Positions 1 through 10,715 are shown, numbered from the stretch's first letter. The stretch: DNA of 64,000 bases from Aristaeella hokkaidonensis (GCF_018128945.1 NZ_CP068393.1:868001-932000); one strand, 5' to 3'. Notes: a model not told the origin generated them from the sequence alone. Program-made: numbers and translations.

Positions 1-1
1 G

Positions 2-484
2 CCTGATGCTTTCCGGTTCAGGGACGGAATCCGCTGGGGTATGAATCAGCAGCAGGTAAAGGCGCTCGAAGCCGAACAGATGACGGAACGCAGCATGCAG
101 AACTGGTCCATCATGCTGACAGACGGCAAAGTGACAGTCAGCCGGTTTACGGCAGATCTGGTCTTTATGTTCAGGGACAACCGGCTTCTGATGATTTCAT
201 ACGAGTTTGCACGGCAGAAGGACGCTGATGATTTCAGTTATTTATCCGGTGCGCTCTGTTCCCTGTATGGTGAAAAGACACCGGCTGAACCGCTGAAAAT
301 CAAAGCGCTGATGGATGCAATCAACCCAAACCGGTATAAAACTGAACTGATTACAGATGCCGAAGGATGGATGACGGCAGACGGTACAACCATCTACCTC
401 TACAACTACTCTCCGGAGGCCTTTGCCATCATGTATGTATCCCCGGAACTGGGGAGCCGGATTTATCAGACAAACGGGCTGTGA
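2..484 (+). CDS. Unrecognised protein, 5' end cut by the window edge
   Basis: The reading frame is open to the left edge: codons before the first ATG (position 41) read PDAFRFRDGIRWG with no stop, and no ribosome binding site precedes that ATG, so the true start probably lies outside the window. The visible 160 residues are soluble-looking, with no membrane helix. The sequence is mixed alpha/beta in character and ends in a GSRIYQTNGL tail. I do not recognise the family and give no function. A hairpin overlaps its stop codon, so it is probably the last gene of its unit. Confidence 0.6.
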   Translation, partial: PDAFRFRDGIRWGMNQQQVKALEAEQMTERSMQNWSIMLTDGKVTVSRFTADLVFMFRDNRLLMISYEFARQKDADDFSYLSGALCSLYGEKTPAEPLKIKALMDAINPNRYKTELITDAEGWMTADGTTIYLYNYSPEAFAIMYVSPELGSRIYQTNGL

Positions 485-500
485 TTATTCACAGTCCGTT
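473..500 (+). terminator. Hairpin overlapping the stop of the first gene
   Basis: A 12-bp stem (473-484 with 489-500, one G-T pair) closes a TTAT loop and contains the TGA stop. The downstream sequence (TTCACATTTCC) has only a poor T-run, so termination efficiency is uncertain. Its placement before the hrcA promoter fits a transcription boundary. Confidence 0.5.
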
Positions 501-545
501 CACATTTCCACACAAAGAATTCACTGAAAACAGGCCTTGAAAGTA

Positions 546-574
546 TTGACAAAGAAAAGGCTTGGTGATACATT
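546..574 (+). promoter_or_regulatory. Sigma-A promoter of the hrcA operon
   Basis: TTGACA (546-551), a 17-base spacer and TACATT (569-574) form a near-consensus housekeeping promoter. The expected transcription start, about 581, falls at the edge of the CIRCE operator, the usual geometry for HrcA repression. Confidence 0.85.
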
Positions 575-584
575 ATGCCTGTGG

Positions 585-611
585 TTAGCACTCGAAAGCG
601 GTGAGTGCTAA
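585..611 (+). promoter_or_regulatory. CIRCE operator (HrcA binding site)
   Basis: Perfect CIRCE inverted repeat: TTAGCACTC (585-593), 9-base spacer, GAGTGCTAA (603-611). CIRCE is the established operator of the HrcA repressor, whose gene follows directly. This predicts autoregulation and heat-shock derepression of hrcA-grpE-dnaK-dnaJ. A GTG inside the element (601) is in frame with hrcA but is not a plausible start. Confidence 0.97.
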
Positions 612-636
612 CAACCACAGGAAAGGAGACGGTCAG

Positions 637-1689
637 ATGCAGATGGACGAGCGCAAAAGACGGATTTTACGCGCGATCATTGACGATTATATTCTGACCG
701 GCATTCCGGTTGGATCGCGGACAATCAGCAAAAAGTACGAAACCGGATTATCTTCCGCCACGATCCGGAATGAGATGAGCGATCTGGAAGAACTGGGATT
801 CCTTGATCAGCCGCATGTTTCTGCCGGCCGGGTTCCTTCAGCCAAGGCGTACAGGCTTTATGTGGATTCCCTGCTGCAGTCTGGCGTGATACCGGATGAC
901 AGCGCGGAGAGCGTTCTGGGTCATTTCTCCGGACGGATTCACCAGATGGAGGACGTCATAGATCATGCGGCCCGTGTGCTGTCCAGCCTGACACAATACA
1001 CAGCAGTGGTTCTTTCCCCGAACGGGCTTGAACCCAGGCTGCAGACAATCCAGCTGGTGCCGGTTTCCATCGGAAGCGCCCTTGTGGTGATTGTCACAGA
1101 TCAGGGTGTTATACGGGACAGTGTTATCCGTATCAGTCCTGAAATGGACGGCGATACGCTGTATGCTATTTCCAGAACGCTGACCAATGAGCTGAAAGGC
1201 TGCACACTGAGCGATGCCTGCAAGGTTCTGCCGGAGCTTATCCGCCGCATGGAAGGAAATGACGAAGTACTCCGCGGACTGTATGGGTATTTCACGGAAG
1301 GTCAGCAAGCCTCCAGAAGCCCTCATGTGGCTGTGGGCGGCACCAGCAACATGCTGAGTTATCCCGAATACAGCGATGTGGACAAGGCAAGAAGTTTTCT
1401 CAGCCTGATGGAAACAAGAGACAAGCTGGCGGAAATTGTCCGCGGGAACGGAGAACTGGCCTTTACAGTCCGGATCGGTCCTGAAACAGGCGTGCCGGAA
1501 ATGGCTGACTGTTCCATCATTACGGCTACTTATTCAACCCGGGGAGGACAGCAGGGAACCATCGGCGTAATCGGGCCGACAAGAATGAGATATTCACGGG
1601 TGATTTCCATCCTGAACATGATGGGACATCAGCTGACGGATATGTTTAACGGCGAGGATGAAAACAATCCTTCCCGGAATCAGGAATGA
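637..1689 (+). CDS. hrcA: Heat-inducible transcription repressor HrcA
   Basis: HrcA represses class I heat-shock genes by binding CIRCE and is kept active by GroEL in characterised relatives. The 350-residue product has the N-terminal winged-helix region (ERKRRIL, DYILTGIPVGSRTISKKY, LSSATIRNEMSDLEELGFL, and HVSAGRVPSAKAYRLYVD, about residues 3-80), followed by the GAF-like regulatory region. I chose ATG 637 because AAAGGAGA lies at 622-629. The frame is also open back to a GTG at 601, but that codon lies within the CIRCE operator. Length matches the family. It is the first gene of the operon, and its stop region runs into grpE (12-base gap to the preferred grpE start). Confidence 0.96.
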   Translation: MQMDERKRRILRAIIDDYILTGIPVGSRTISKKYETGLSSATIRNEMSDLEELGFLDQPHVSAGRVPSAKAYRLYVDSLLQSGVIPDDSAESVLGHFSGRIHQMEDVIDHAARVLSSLTQYTAVVLSPNGLEPRLQTIQLVPVSIGSALVVIVTDQGVIRDSVIRISPEMDGDTLYAISRTLTNELKGCTLSDACKVLPELIRRMEGNDEVLRGLYGYFTEGQQASRSPHVAVGGTSNMLSYPEYSDVDKARSFLSLMETRDKLAEIVRGNGELAFTVRIGPETGVPEMADCSIITATYSTRGGQQGTIGVIGPTRMRYSRVISILNMMGHQLTDMFNGEDENNPSRNQE

Positions 1690-1700
1690 AAGGCGCAAAT

Positions 1701-2271
1701 ATGAGCAGGAAGAAGAACGAAATCAACGAGACACCGGAAGAAATGAAGAACGAGATTCCAGCGGAAGAAGAAAAGGAAACCGAACCGAAAGAGGCGGTCG
1801 CTGAAGAGGTTCAGGATCCGGTTAAACAGGCGCTGGATGAGGCCAATGCCAAAGCGGCTGAGTACCTGGCGCTTGCCCAGAGGGTACAGGCGGATTTTGA
1901 AAACTTCCGCCGCAGGAATGAAAGTGTCAGGGCTGACGCCTATGCAGACGGCCGGAAAGACGTAGCCGCCATGATGCTGCCGGTGCTTGACAATCTTGAA
2001 CGGGCTGTAGACGCGGCGGCCGGAAGCACTGATGAAGCGCTGAAGAACGGTGTCGAAATGGTGCTGAAACAGATGACGGACGCCTACGGAAAGATGGAAG
2101 TCAAGCCCATTAACAGACTTGGGGAAAAATTCGACCCCAATCTGGAAAACGCCATTCTGCAGGGTACAGAGGACGAAGGTGAGCCCGGAACCGTGTGCCA
2201 GGTACTGCAGAAAGGATACATGATCGGAGACAAGGTTCTCAGACATGCCATGGTAAAAGTTGTGCCTGAAT

Positions 2272-2273
<2 letters not shown>
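1701..2273 (+). CDS. grpE: Nucleotide exchange factor GrpE
   Basis: GrpE releases ADP from DnaK to drive the chaperone cycle. The 190-residue product has an acidic, low-complexity N-terminus (about residues 1-40), a long helical segment with the family pattern ADFENFRRRNE, and the C-terminal beta domain ending in GYMIGDKVLRHAMVKV. An ATG at 1686 overlaps the hrcA stop, but ATG 1701 is preferred because AAAGGCG at 1688-1694 sits at the right distance. Its position between hrcA and dnaK is the classic Bacillota order. Confidence 0.95.
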
Positions 2274-4160
<1,887 letters not shown>

Positions 4161-4191
4161 CAATCGGTTTAAGGAATAAGATATCCGGCAG

Positions 4192-4227
4192 GCAAGCCCG
4201 CCCCCGATAAGAGGGTGGGCTTGCTTT
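4192..4227 (+). terminator. Intra-operon hairpin between dnaK and dnaJ
   Basis: A 12-bp stem (4192-4203 with 4213-4224, one G-T pair) with a 9-base loop is followed by only three T residues. It resembles an attenuator or RNA processing barrier rather than a full terminator and could lower dnaJ relative to dnaK. Confidence 0.6.
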
Positions 4228-4250
4228 GAGGAAGAAGGTGAGATGGCTTT

Positions 4251-5369
4251 ATGGCGAATAAGCGGGATTACTATGAGGTGCTCGGCGTCGGAAAGAACGC
4301 GACAGACGACGAGATTAAAAAAGCTTATCGGAAAAAAGCCAAAGAATGCCATCCGGATCTGCATCCGGATGACAAAGAAGCTGTGGAACGGTTCAAAGAA
4401 CTGAATGAAGCCAATGAGGTTCTGAGTGATCCGCAGAAACGGGCCCGGTATGATCAGTACGGATTTGAAGACCCGATGGCCGGAATGGGCGGCGGAGGCA
4501 ATCCTTTTGCCGGCGGATTTGATTTCGGCATGGGAGATATTTTTGACCAGCTGTTTAACGGCGGTATGGGCAGAAGTTCCAGGAGCCAGGGTCCGGTACA
4601 GGGAAACGACCTGCGGTATGAGCTGCGCATCACATTTGAAGAAGCGGCCAAAGGCTGCGAAAAGAGCTTTGAAATCTTCCGGAATGAGCTGTGCGAAACC
4701 TGTAAAGGCAGCGGAGCAAAGCCCGGGACAAGCCCTGTAACATGTACCACCTGTAAAGGTACAGGCCAGATCCGTCAGAGCGGAGGATGGATGACAACGG
4801 TCAGGACCTGTCCCACATGCGGCGGAAGCGGTAAGATGATCAAGGAGAAGTGCTCTTCCTGCGGCGGAACAGGACGGGTCAGGAAAAAGAGAACCGTGAC
4901 TGTAAAGGTTCCCGCTGGAATTGATCATGGGCAGACAATCATCATGAATGCCCAGGGTGAACCCGGTATGCGGGGAGGACCGAACGGCGACCTGTATATT
5001 GTGGTGAATGTCAAGCCGCACAATCTGTTCAAGCGGGACGGATACAATCTCCTGCTTGATTTCCCCATCAGTTTCGCTACAGCTGCGCTGGGTGGAGACG
5101 TACAGGTTCCGACCCTGAACGGCCCCGTGAAATATCGTATCCCTGAGGGAACACAGCCCGGCACAGAATTCAGGATCAAGGGAGCCGGCATCCAGCAGTT
5201 GAGGGGCAGCGGAAAGGGTGATCTGATTCTGCGCGTCAAAGTGGAGATTCCGAGACGGCTGACGAACAAGCAGAAGGATCTGCTGCGCGAGTTTGACGCT
5301 ACCACGGGAGACCGGGAGTATGAAAACCGAAAGAGCTTTATGGACAGAGTGAAAGAACTCTTCCAGTGA
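4251..5369 (+). CDS. dnaJ: Co-chaperone DnaJ (Hsp40, type I)
   Basis: DnaJ delivers unfolded clients to DnaK and stimulates its ATPase. The 372-residue product has the J domain with HPD (in AKECHPDLHPDD, about residue 35) and a Gly/Phe-rich linker (GGGGNPFAGGFDFG). It then has four zinc-binding CXXCXGXG repeats (CETCKGSG, CTTCKGTG, CPTCGGSG, CSSCGGTG) and the two-part C-terminal substrate domain. AAGGTGAGA (4235-4243) supports ATG 4251. It is the last gene of the heat-shock operon and is followed by a strong terminator. Confidence 0.98.
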   Translation: MANKRDYYEVLGVGKNATDDEIKKAYRKKAKECHPDLHPDDKEAVERFKELNEANEVLSDPQKRARYDQYGFEDPMAGMGGGGNPFAGGFDFGMGDIFDQLFNGGMGRSSRSQGPVQGNDLRYELRITFEEAAKGCEKSFEIFRNELCETCKGSGAKPGTSPVTCTTCKGTGQIRQSGGWMTTVRTCPTCGGSGKMIKEKCSSCGGTGRVRKKRTVTVKVPAGIDHGQTIIMNAQGEPGMRGGPNGDLYIVVNVKPHNLFKRDGYNLLLDFPISFATAALGGDVQVPTLNGPVKYRIPEGTQPGTEFRIKGAGIQQLRGSGKGDLILRVKVEIPRRLTNKQKDLLREFDATTGDREYENRKSFMDRVKELFQ

Positions 5370-5383
5370 CAGGATACAGCCTG

Positions 5384-5425
5384 AAAAGAAAAGAAGCGGG
5401 TATGCAATACCTGCTTCTTTTCTTT
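5384..5425 (+). terminator. Rho-independent terminator of the heat-shock operon
   Basis: A long A-rich/T-rich stem (5384-5402 with 5408-5425, one G-T pair) closes the loop TGCAA. The distal arm itself is TTCTTTTCTTT, serving as the T-tract. It lies 15 bases after dnaJ and just upstream of the next promoter. Confidence 0.85.
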
Positions 5426-5427
5426 GC

Positions 5428-5456
5428 TTGACGGAGCTGAATGGTATCTGTACAAT
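5428..5456 (+). promoter_or_regulatory. Sigma-A promoter before the VanZ-like gene
   Basis: TTGACG (5428-5433), 17-base spacer, TACAAT (5451-5456). It lies directly after the dnaJ terminator and about 30 bases before the next gene. Confidence 0.8.
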
Positions 5457-5486
5457 GATAAAATGTAACGAAAGGATGGTCAGGGA

Positions 5487-5999
5487 ATGACGGAAACCGG
5501 ATGGCAGAGAAGCTGGGTCAGGATAATGACTACGCTTCTGACAGCTGCTGTAATGGTTATGATATTTGCTTTTTCAACAGAGGATGCCGAACACTCAGAC
5601 AGGACAAGCGGTCTGATTTCGAGAAGTGTTATGTCGATTATTCATCCGGAATATGAACAGCTTGAAGAATCCAGACAGAAGCTTTTATATGATGATGTGC
5701 AGCATATCGTACGTAAATGCGCGCACTTCACGGAGTACATGCTGCTGGGGCTGATGCTTCGGCTTTGCCTGGAAAGCTGGTTCGGACGGAAAGTCAAAAA
5801 AACACGCAGTCTTGCACTCGCCGGGTTCTGCGGTGGAACGATCTATGCCTGTACAGATGAGTTTCATCAGCTTCTGATCGAAGGAAGAAGCGGACAATGG
5901 TCCGATGTTTTAGTGGACGGAAGCGGCGTTCTGCTGGGCGTGCTGATCGCAGCCCTTCTGATTATGCGCGTGAACAGAAAAAACGCGGAGTCGGAATGA
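5487..5999 (+). CDS. VanZ-like integral membrane protein
   Basis: The 170-residue product matches the VanZ-like family pattern: an N-terminal membrane helix followed by FAFSTEDAEHSD, then VRKCAHFTEYMLLGLML, YACTDEFHQLLIEGRSGQWSDVLVDGSG and a final hydrophobic helix. VanZ homologues are small multi-helix proteins; the founding member gives low-level teicoplanin resistance, but most have no assigned role. AAAGGA (5471-5476) precedes the ATG. It has its own promoter and probably leads a short unit with the small membrane protein and cysteine desulfurase downstream. A housekeeping envelope role is more likely than drug resistance here. Confidence 0.88.
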   Translation: MTETGWQRSWVRIMTTLLTAAVMVMIFAFSTEDAEHSDRTSGLISRSVMSIIHPEYEQLEESRQKLLYDDVQHIVRKCAHFTEYMLLGLMLRLCLESWFGRKVKKTRSLALAGFCGGTIYACTDEFHQLLIEGRSGQWSDVLVDGSGVLLGVLIAALLIMRVNRKNAESE

Positions 6000-6021
6000 T
6001 ATCCGGGTAAGGAGAGAAAAA

Positions 6022-6324
6022 ATGGCCTATTTCAAGAGTAATGAGCCTTATCCTGAAGAACCGTACGAAACGGAAGAACAGGAAGAAGAATATGACGATG
6101 GCTTTGATGAGCTGACGGATGAGGAAGAACCTGAGATTTCAGATGATGAACGGCAGGAAATCCGCAAATCCAGATTCCGTGTAGCTCTCGGGGCAGGAAA
6201 CCTTGTGGCTGTGATCGGCGGTGCTTTACTGATTCTGCTTCTTGTAACCCTGATAATCAGTATGGTTTATTTTGTGATTAACGATATGAGCCGGAGTTTC
6301 TCGCTGTTCAGCACAAACTTCTGA
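6022..6324 (+). CDS. Small acidic single-pass membrane protein, unrecognised
   Basis: A 100-residue product. About the first 50 residues are extremely acidic (runs such as EEQEEEYDD and DEEEPEISDDE), followed by a short basic segment and one strong membrane helix at about residues 58-87 (VAVIGGALLILLLVTLIISMVYFVI). GGAGAG at 6010-6015 serves as ribosome binding site. The basic residues before the helix predict an N-in topology with the acidic tail in the cytoplasm. It lies 22 bases after the VanZ-like gene, so the two are probably co-transcribed. I recognise no family. Confidence 0.8.
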   Translation: MAYFKSNEPYPEEPYETEEQEEEYDDGFDELTDEEEPEISDDERQEIRKSRFRVALGAGNLVAVIGGALLILLLVTLIISMVYFVINDMSRSFSLFSTNF

Positions 6325-6365
6325 TACAGGATCAATCGCGAATCGTTTGTTTAGAAGGCGGAAAT

Positions 6366-7520
6366 ATGATGAACAGAATCTATCTGGATCACGCGGCAAC
6401 AACACCGGTCAGCGCACAGGTGCTCGAGGCAATGATCCCCTTTTTCAGCGACTGCTGGGGAAATGCTTCCTCGGTTTACGGTACCGGCAGGGAAGCGCGT
6501 AAGGCGGTGGAAAAAGCACGCAGGCAGGTTGCCGAAGCTATCGGAGCCGAACCACGGGAGATTCTGTTCACCGGCTGCGGAAGCGAAAGCGACAACCTGG
6601 CTGTAAAGGGTACGGCATTTGCCCTGAAGGAAAAAGGCAGACATATCATTACGACGGACATTGAGCATCCTGCTGTGCTGAACACCTGCAGATGGCTTGA
6701 GAAACATGGATTTGAGGTATCCTACATCACTCCGGACAAGGAAGGATACATTGCTCCGGAAAAGATCCTTGCGGCAATCAGGGAGGATACGATCCTGATC
6801 AGCATGATGGCGGCCAACAACGAGATCGGAACAATCGAACCGGTCGCTGAAGTCGGGGCTGCCGCGCGGGAGAAAGGGATTTGTTTCCATACGGATGCGG
6901 TACAGGCAGCGGGGGCTGTTCCGATCAATGTGAATGAATGGAAAGCTGACCTGCTCAGTATCAGCGCACATAAATTCTATGGACCGAAAGGGGCAGGGGC
7001 GCTGTATGTACGTCATGGTACGCATATAGACAGCCTAATACACGGCGGAGAACAGGAACGGGGCTTACGGGCCGGAACGGAGAATGTTCCCGGAATTGTG
7101 GGCCTTGGAACGGCCATAGAGGCTGCCAATAAAGAACTGAAGCAAAACGCCGATAAAATGACCCGTTTACGGGAACGACTGATCAACTCAATCCTTTCTG
7201 AGATCCCGGGTACAAAACTGAACGGGCCGAGGGAAGGCCGGCTGCCGAACAACTGTAATATCAGTTTTGACAAAATTGATGGCGAGGCCCTGCTTCTGAG
7301 ACTGGACCTGGCCGGAATCGCCGCGTCGAGCGGCAGCGCCTGCACAGCCGGTAGCCAGGAAATCAGTCATGTGCTGAAAGCCATCGGACTGACAGACCAG
7401 GAAGCAAAAGGAAGCCTGAGACTGACAACGGGAACCGGCAATACAGAAGCGGAAATTGATGAAGCCGTCACCGTTATCCATGAGATCGTGAATGACCTTC
7501 GTTCCCTGTTCCGCGGGTAA
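6366..7520 (+). CDS. Cysteine desulfurase, NifS/IscS type
   Basis: PLP enzyme that takes sulfur from L-cysteine as an enzyme-bound persulfide for Fe-S clusters and thiolated tRNA. The 384-residue product begins YLDHAATTPVS, has the PLP lysine K203 in SAHKFYGPKGAG and the persulfide cysteine C326 in SSGSACTAGSQ, inside the longer loop typical of the NifS/IscS group. The start is the first ATG of an ATGATG pair after GAAGGCGGAA. No iscU-like scaffold gene is adjacent, so it may serve general Fe-S supply or tRNA thiolation. A terminator follows. Confidence 0.95.
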   Translation: MMNRIYLDHAATTPVSAQVLEAMIPFFSDCWGNASSVYGTGREARKAVEKARRQVAEAIGAEPREILFTGCGSESDNLAVKGTAFALKEKGRHIITTDIEHPAVLNTCRWLEKHGFEVSYITPDKEGYIAPEKILAAIREDTILISMMAANNEIGTIEPVAEVGAAAREKGICFHTDAVQAAGAVPINVNEWKADLLSISAHKFYGPKGAGALYVRHGTHIDSLIHGGEQERGLRAGTENVPGIVGLGTAIEAANKELKQNADKMTRLRERLINSILSEIPGTKLNGPREGRLPNNCNISFDKIDGEALLLRLDLAGIAASSGSACTAGSQEISHVLKAIGLTDQEAKGSLRLTTGTGNTEAEIDEAVTVIHEIVNDLRSLFRG

Positions 7521-7555
7521 AAAGCAGAACACGAAAAAGACATAGGCAAGCTCTG

Positions 7556-7592
7556 AATCTGTTGTATCATGTATGCAACAGATTTTTTTATT
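7556..7592 (+). terminator. Rho-independent terminator after the cysteine desulfurase
   Basis: AATCTGTTG (7556-7564) pairs with CAACAGATT (7576-7584), followed by a T-run and TTTATTTC. It separates the desulfurase unit from the TRAP transporter genes. Confidence 0.85.
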
Positions 7593-7618
7593 TCACACTG
7601 ACTGGAGGATTGGATTCA

Positions 7619-8560
7619 ATGAAAAAACTGCTTGCACTTCTTCTGAGCCTGATGATGGTATTTGCTGCCGCTTCCGCGCTGGCGGACGGCCTTACATTCA
7701 CCACCGGCGGCACAGCCGGAACCTACTATGGTTACGGAAACGTACTGGCCCAGTATGTGGCCGCGAACTCTGAAGTCGATATGACAGCCGTGGCCGGAAA
7801 CGGCTCCGCTGATAACATCGACAAGCTGGATATGCAGGTTGCCCAGCTGGGCTTCGTGCAGAACGACGTGGCTTACTATGCTTTCAACGGCATCCGCATT
7901 TATGAAGGAGACCCTGTTACTTCCTTCTCCGCTATCGCCGCCCTCTATACTGAGACAGTACAGCTGATCACCTGCAACCCCGAAATCAAGAGCGTTGCGG
8001 ATCTGAAAGGCAAAAACGTTTCTATCGGTTCCCAGGGTTCCGGCGTGTATTTCAATGCCATTGACTTCCTGAATGCCTATGACATGACGGAAAATGACAT
8101 TACCCCCACCTACCAGAGCTTTGCGGATTCCGCTGAAGCACTGAAAGACGGCAAGATCGACGCGGCTTTCGTTGTGGCCGGCGCTCCCACTCCTGCGGTA
8201 ACCGACCTGGCCACCAGCAAGGACACCTATCTCGTGTCCCTGGATGACGAGCATGTTGCCATCCTTCAGGGCATTTCCGGTGCCTATACCAAGAGCGTCA
8301 TTCCTGCCGGCACCTATGCCAAGCAGGATGAGGACGTTGTGACTGTGGGCGTCAAGGCGACCATTATTGCCAACGACCAGGTCAGCGAAGATGAAGCCTA
8401 TACGATTGTGAAGACAATCTTTGAAGGCAAGGACAGCATTGCCCATGACAAGGCCAAGGATCTTGATCTGGAATATGCTTCCGTCTGCGGCATTCCTTAT
8501 CATGCCGGCGCTGCCAAATACTTTGCTGAACAGGGCATCACCGTGGAGACTGCTGAGTAA
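7619..8560 (+). CDS. TAXI-family TRAP transporter substrate-binding protein
   Basis: Extracytoplasmic solute receptor of a tripartite ATP-independent periplasmic-type (TRAP) transporter, TAXI subfamily. The 313-residue product has a signal peptide (MKKLLALLLSLMMVFAAASALA) with cleavage expected near residue 22. The mature start LTFTTGGTAGTYYGYGN is characteristic of TAXI proteins, followed by IDKLDMQVAQLGFVQNDV and DLKGKNVSIGSQGSG. GGAGGAT upstream supports ATG 7619 over an earlier in-frame ATG that would spoil the signal peptide. The ligand cannot be read from sequence; studied relatives bind small organic acids or amino acids such as glutamate. The permease follows 80 bases later. Confidence 0.93.
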   Translation: MKKLLALLLSLMMVFAAASALADGLTFTTGGTAGTYYGYGNVLAQYVAANSEVDMTAVAGNGSADNIDKLDMQVAQLGFVQNDVAYYAFNGIRIYEGDPVTSFSAIAALYTETVQLITCNPEIKSVADLKGKNVSIGSQGSGVYFNAIDFLNAYDMTENDITPTYQSFADSAEALKDGKIDAAFVVAGAPTPAVTDLATSKDTYLVSLDDEHVAILQGISGAYTKSVIPAGTYAKQDEDVVTVGVKATIIANDQVSEDEAYTIVKTIFEGKDSIAHDKAKDLDLEYASVCGIPYHAGAAKYFAEQGITVETAE

Positions 8561-8570
8561 GCGATTTATC

Positions 8571-8620
8571 CGGGAATCCGTCTCCCATACGGAGCACGGA
8601 TTCCCGTTTTCTTTTTTATT
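8571..8620 (+). terminator. Terminator or attenuator inside the TRAP transporter unit
   Basis: CGGGAATCCGT (8571-8581) pairs perfectly with ACGGATTCCCG (8596-8606), followed by TTTTCTTTTTTATT. It lies between binding-protein and permease genes, where partial termination would give more binding protein than permease. Confidence 0.85.
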
Positions 8621-8640
8621 CTGATTGAGGAGAATGGCCT

Positions 8641-10695
8641 GTGAGCAAGAAGGAACAAAACACGATTCCGGAATCTGCGGCGGAAAAAGAAACAACAGCA
8701 GCAGAGCTGGATGCGATTATGCGGAAATATGACCGCGAAAGCAATGTCCGGGTCTGGGAAGGCAAGCCCAGGATTTTTGTGGGAATTATTCTGGCGGCTT
8801 TTTCCCTGTACTGTATGTATGTCACGTTGTTTGCCAATATGCTGGATCAGGTCCGGCTGAGTTCATTTCTCGGGCTGGTTGTGATCATGGGCTATCTGAC
8901 CTATCCGGCAAAAAAAGGACATGTGAAGGTCAATCACATGCCCTGGTATGATATTGTACTGATTATACTGGGTGCGGCAGCCTTCTTCTATTATACTTTC
9001 AAGGCTCCCGACCTGATGACGACCCGGATCAAGACCAAGCTGAACGATCCTGTGTACATTATTGCGGGAATCGTGGGTATTCTTGTGCTGTGCGAGCTTT
9101 GCCGCCGGAGCGTCGGACTGCCGATTCTTTGTGTTGCCGGCATTTTCCTGGGATATACGATCTATTTCTATGTCAAGGACGGCAAACTGCTGGCCAATGT
9201 AGTGCATGAGCTTTTCTACAACGAAAACGGCCTGCTGTCCACGCCGGTGAATGTATGCTCCAAATACATCGTTGTATTTATCATATTCGGAGCTTTCCTG
9301 GAGAAAACCGGTATTTCAGAATTCTTCATTGCACTGGCCAACGGGCTGACCGGACGGTTTGCCGGCGGTCCTGCCAAAGTGGCGGTTATTTCCTCCGCAC
9401 TATGCGGTATGGTAAGCGGCTCTTCCGTCGGCAACACCGTTACAACGGGCTCTATTACGATCCCGATGATGAAAAAGACAGGCTATGATAAAAACTTTTC
9501 CGGCGCGGTTGAAGCTGCGGCGTCAACAGGCGGACAGATCATGCCACCGATTATGGGGGCTGCAGCTTTCCTGATGGCGGATTATCTGGGCGTTCCGTAC
9601 TCTGACATCATTGTCAGGGCTATTCTGCCGGCCTGCCTGTATTTCCTGGGCGTTTTCCTTTCCGTACATCTTGAGGCAAAACGGCTTGGCCTCAAGGGAC
9701 TCAGCAAAGAGCAGCTTCCCCGGATCAAGGAACTGATGAAGGAAAGCTATCTGCTGTTGCCGCTTGCGATTCTGATATACCTGGTGTGCTCGAATACAAA
9801 GACGATGCAGTTTTCTGCGGCAGTATCCATCCTGGCTACGATTGTTGTGGGTATTATCAGTAATATTCACCGCAATATCCGGCATGGCAAACCGCTGGAA
9901 ACCGGTGAAGGCACTCATAATCAGCGTTTTAAACCGGTTCATGTTTTTGAAGCTCTTGAAAACGGAGGAAGAAGCTGTATCTCCGTGGCTGTGGCCTGTG
10001 GCGTGGCGGGCCTGATCTGCGGCTGCCTGACGGTTACGGGACTTGCTTCGACAGTGATTAATGCCATTGTGACCATATCCCAGGGCAAACTGTTCCTTGG
10101 CCTGGTTCTGACGATGATCTGCTGTATTATCCTGGGCATGGGTCTGCCCACAACAGCGACATACTGCATCATGGCATCGACCTGCGCGCCGATTCTGTTC
10201 AAGATGAATGTTCCGCTGATTGCCGCACACTTCTTTGTGTTCTATTATGGCATTGTTGCGGATATCACACCGCCTGTGGCACTGGCGGCCTATGCCGGTT
10301 CCGCCATTTCCGGCGGCAGCCCGATGAAAACCGGCGTCAACGCCACGAGACTTGCTATTGCGGGATTCATTATCCCGTTTATCTTCGCGATGAGTCCTGA
10401 TATGCTGCTGATCAATACCACCTGGTATGAAGTGGCTCTGATTACTGTTACTTCCATTGCCGGCATGTATGGTGTGACATACGGCCTGAGCGGCTTCAGC
10501 AGTTATGAACGACATGGAGCCGGAAAAGCGATCGGCATTGCGCTTCGGGTCATTGCCATTGCAGGCGGCCTGCTGCTGATCTATCCCGGATATGTGACAG
10601 ACATCATCGGCGTGCTGCTGGTTGGCGGGGTGCTGGCCTGGCAGAAGATCGGCGTACCGAAAATGTTCGGGACAGAGACCGGAAATCAGGAGTAA
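8641..10695 (+). CDS. TRAP transporter fused permease (TAXI type)
   Basis: Membrane component of the TRAP transporter, with the small (DctQ-like) and large (DctM-like) subunits in one chain. The 684-residue product has a cytoplasmic N-terminus followed by many hydrophobic helices. DctM-like signatures are visible: MVSGSSVGNTVTTGSITIPMMKKTGY, AASTGGQIMPPIMGAAAFLMA and ILGMGLPTTATYCIMA. The start is GTG 8641, supported by GAGGAGA at 8627-8633; a nearby ATG is out of frame. It should work with the preceding TAXI receptor in cation-driven uptake of an unidentified small acid. A terminator follows. Confidence 0.93.
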   Translation: MSKKEQNTIPESAAEKETTAAELDAIMRKYDRESNVRVWEGKPRIFVGIILAAFSLYCMYVTLFANMLDQVRLSSFLGLVVIMGYLTYPAKKGHVKVNHMPWYDIVLIILGAAAFFYYTFKAPDLMTTRIKTKLNDPVYIIAGIVGILVLCELCRRSVGLPILCVAGIFLGYTIYFYVKDGKLLANVVHELFYNENGLLSTPVNVCSKYIVVFIIFGAFLEKTGISEFFIALANGLTGRFAGGPAKVAVISSALCGMVSGSSVGNTVTTGSITIPMMKKTGYDKNFSGAVEAAASTGGQIMPPIMGAAAFLMADYLGVPYSDIIVRAILPACLYFLGVFLSVHLEAKRLGLKGLSKEQLPRIKELMKESYLLLPLAILIYLVCSNTKTMQFSAAVSILATIVVGIISNIHRNIRHGKPLETGEGTHNQRFKPVHVFEALENGGRSCISVAVACGVAGLICGCLTVTGLASTVINAIVTISQGKLFLGLVLTMICCIILGMGLPTTATYCIMASTCAPILFKMNVPLIAAHFFVFYYGIVADITPPVALAAYAGSAISGGSPMKTGVNATRLAIAGFIIPFIFAMSPDMLLINTTWYEVALITVTSIAGMYGVTYGLSGFSSYERHGAGKAIGIALRVIAIAGGLLLIYPGYVTDIIGVLLVGGVLAWQKIGVPKMFGTETGNQE

Positions 10696-10715
10696 ACAAA
10701 GGTTTCATAACAATC

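Noticed and set aside
601..636. Earlier hrcA start at GTG 601
   Set aside because: This codon lies within the CIRCE operator with no ribosome binding site, whereas AAAGGAGA fits ATG 637.
5487..5999. Glycopeptide resistance gene
   Set aside because: Only the VanZ-like family is present. No vanH, vanA or vanX type genes or two-component system are nearby, and the family is common in sensitive bacteria.
7616..8695. A 359-codon minus-strand frame over the TAXI gene
   Set aside because: It lies opposite a gene with a clear signal peptide and TAXI motifs, and runs through a terminator hairpin. No homology signal is visible.
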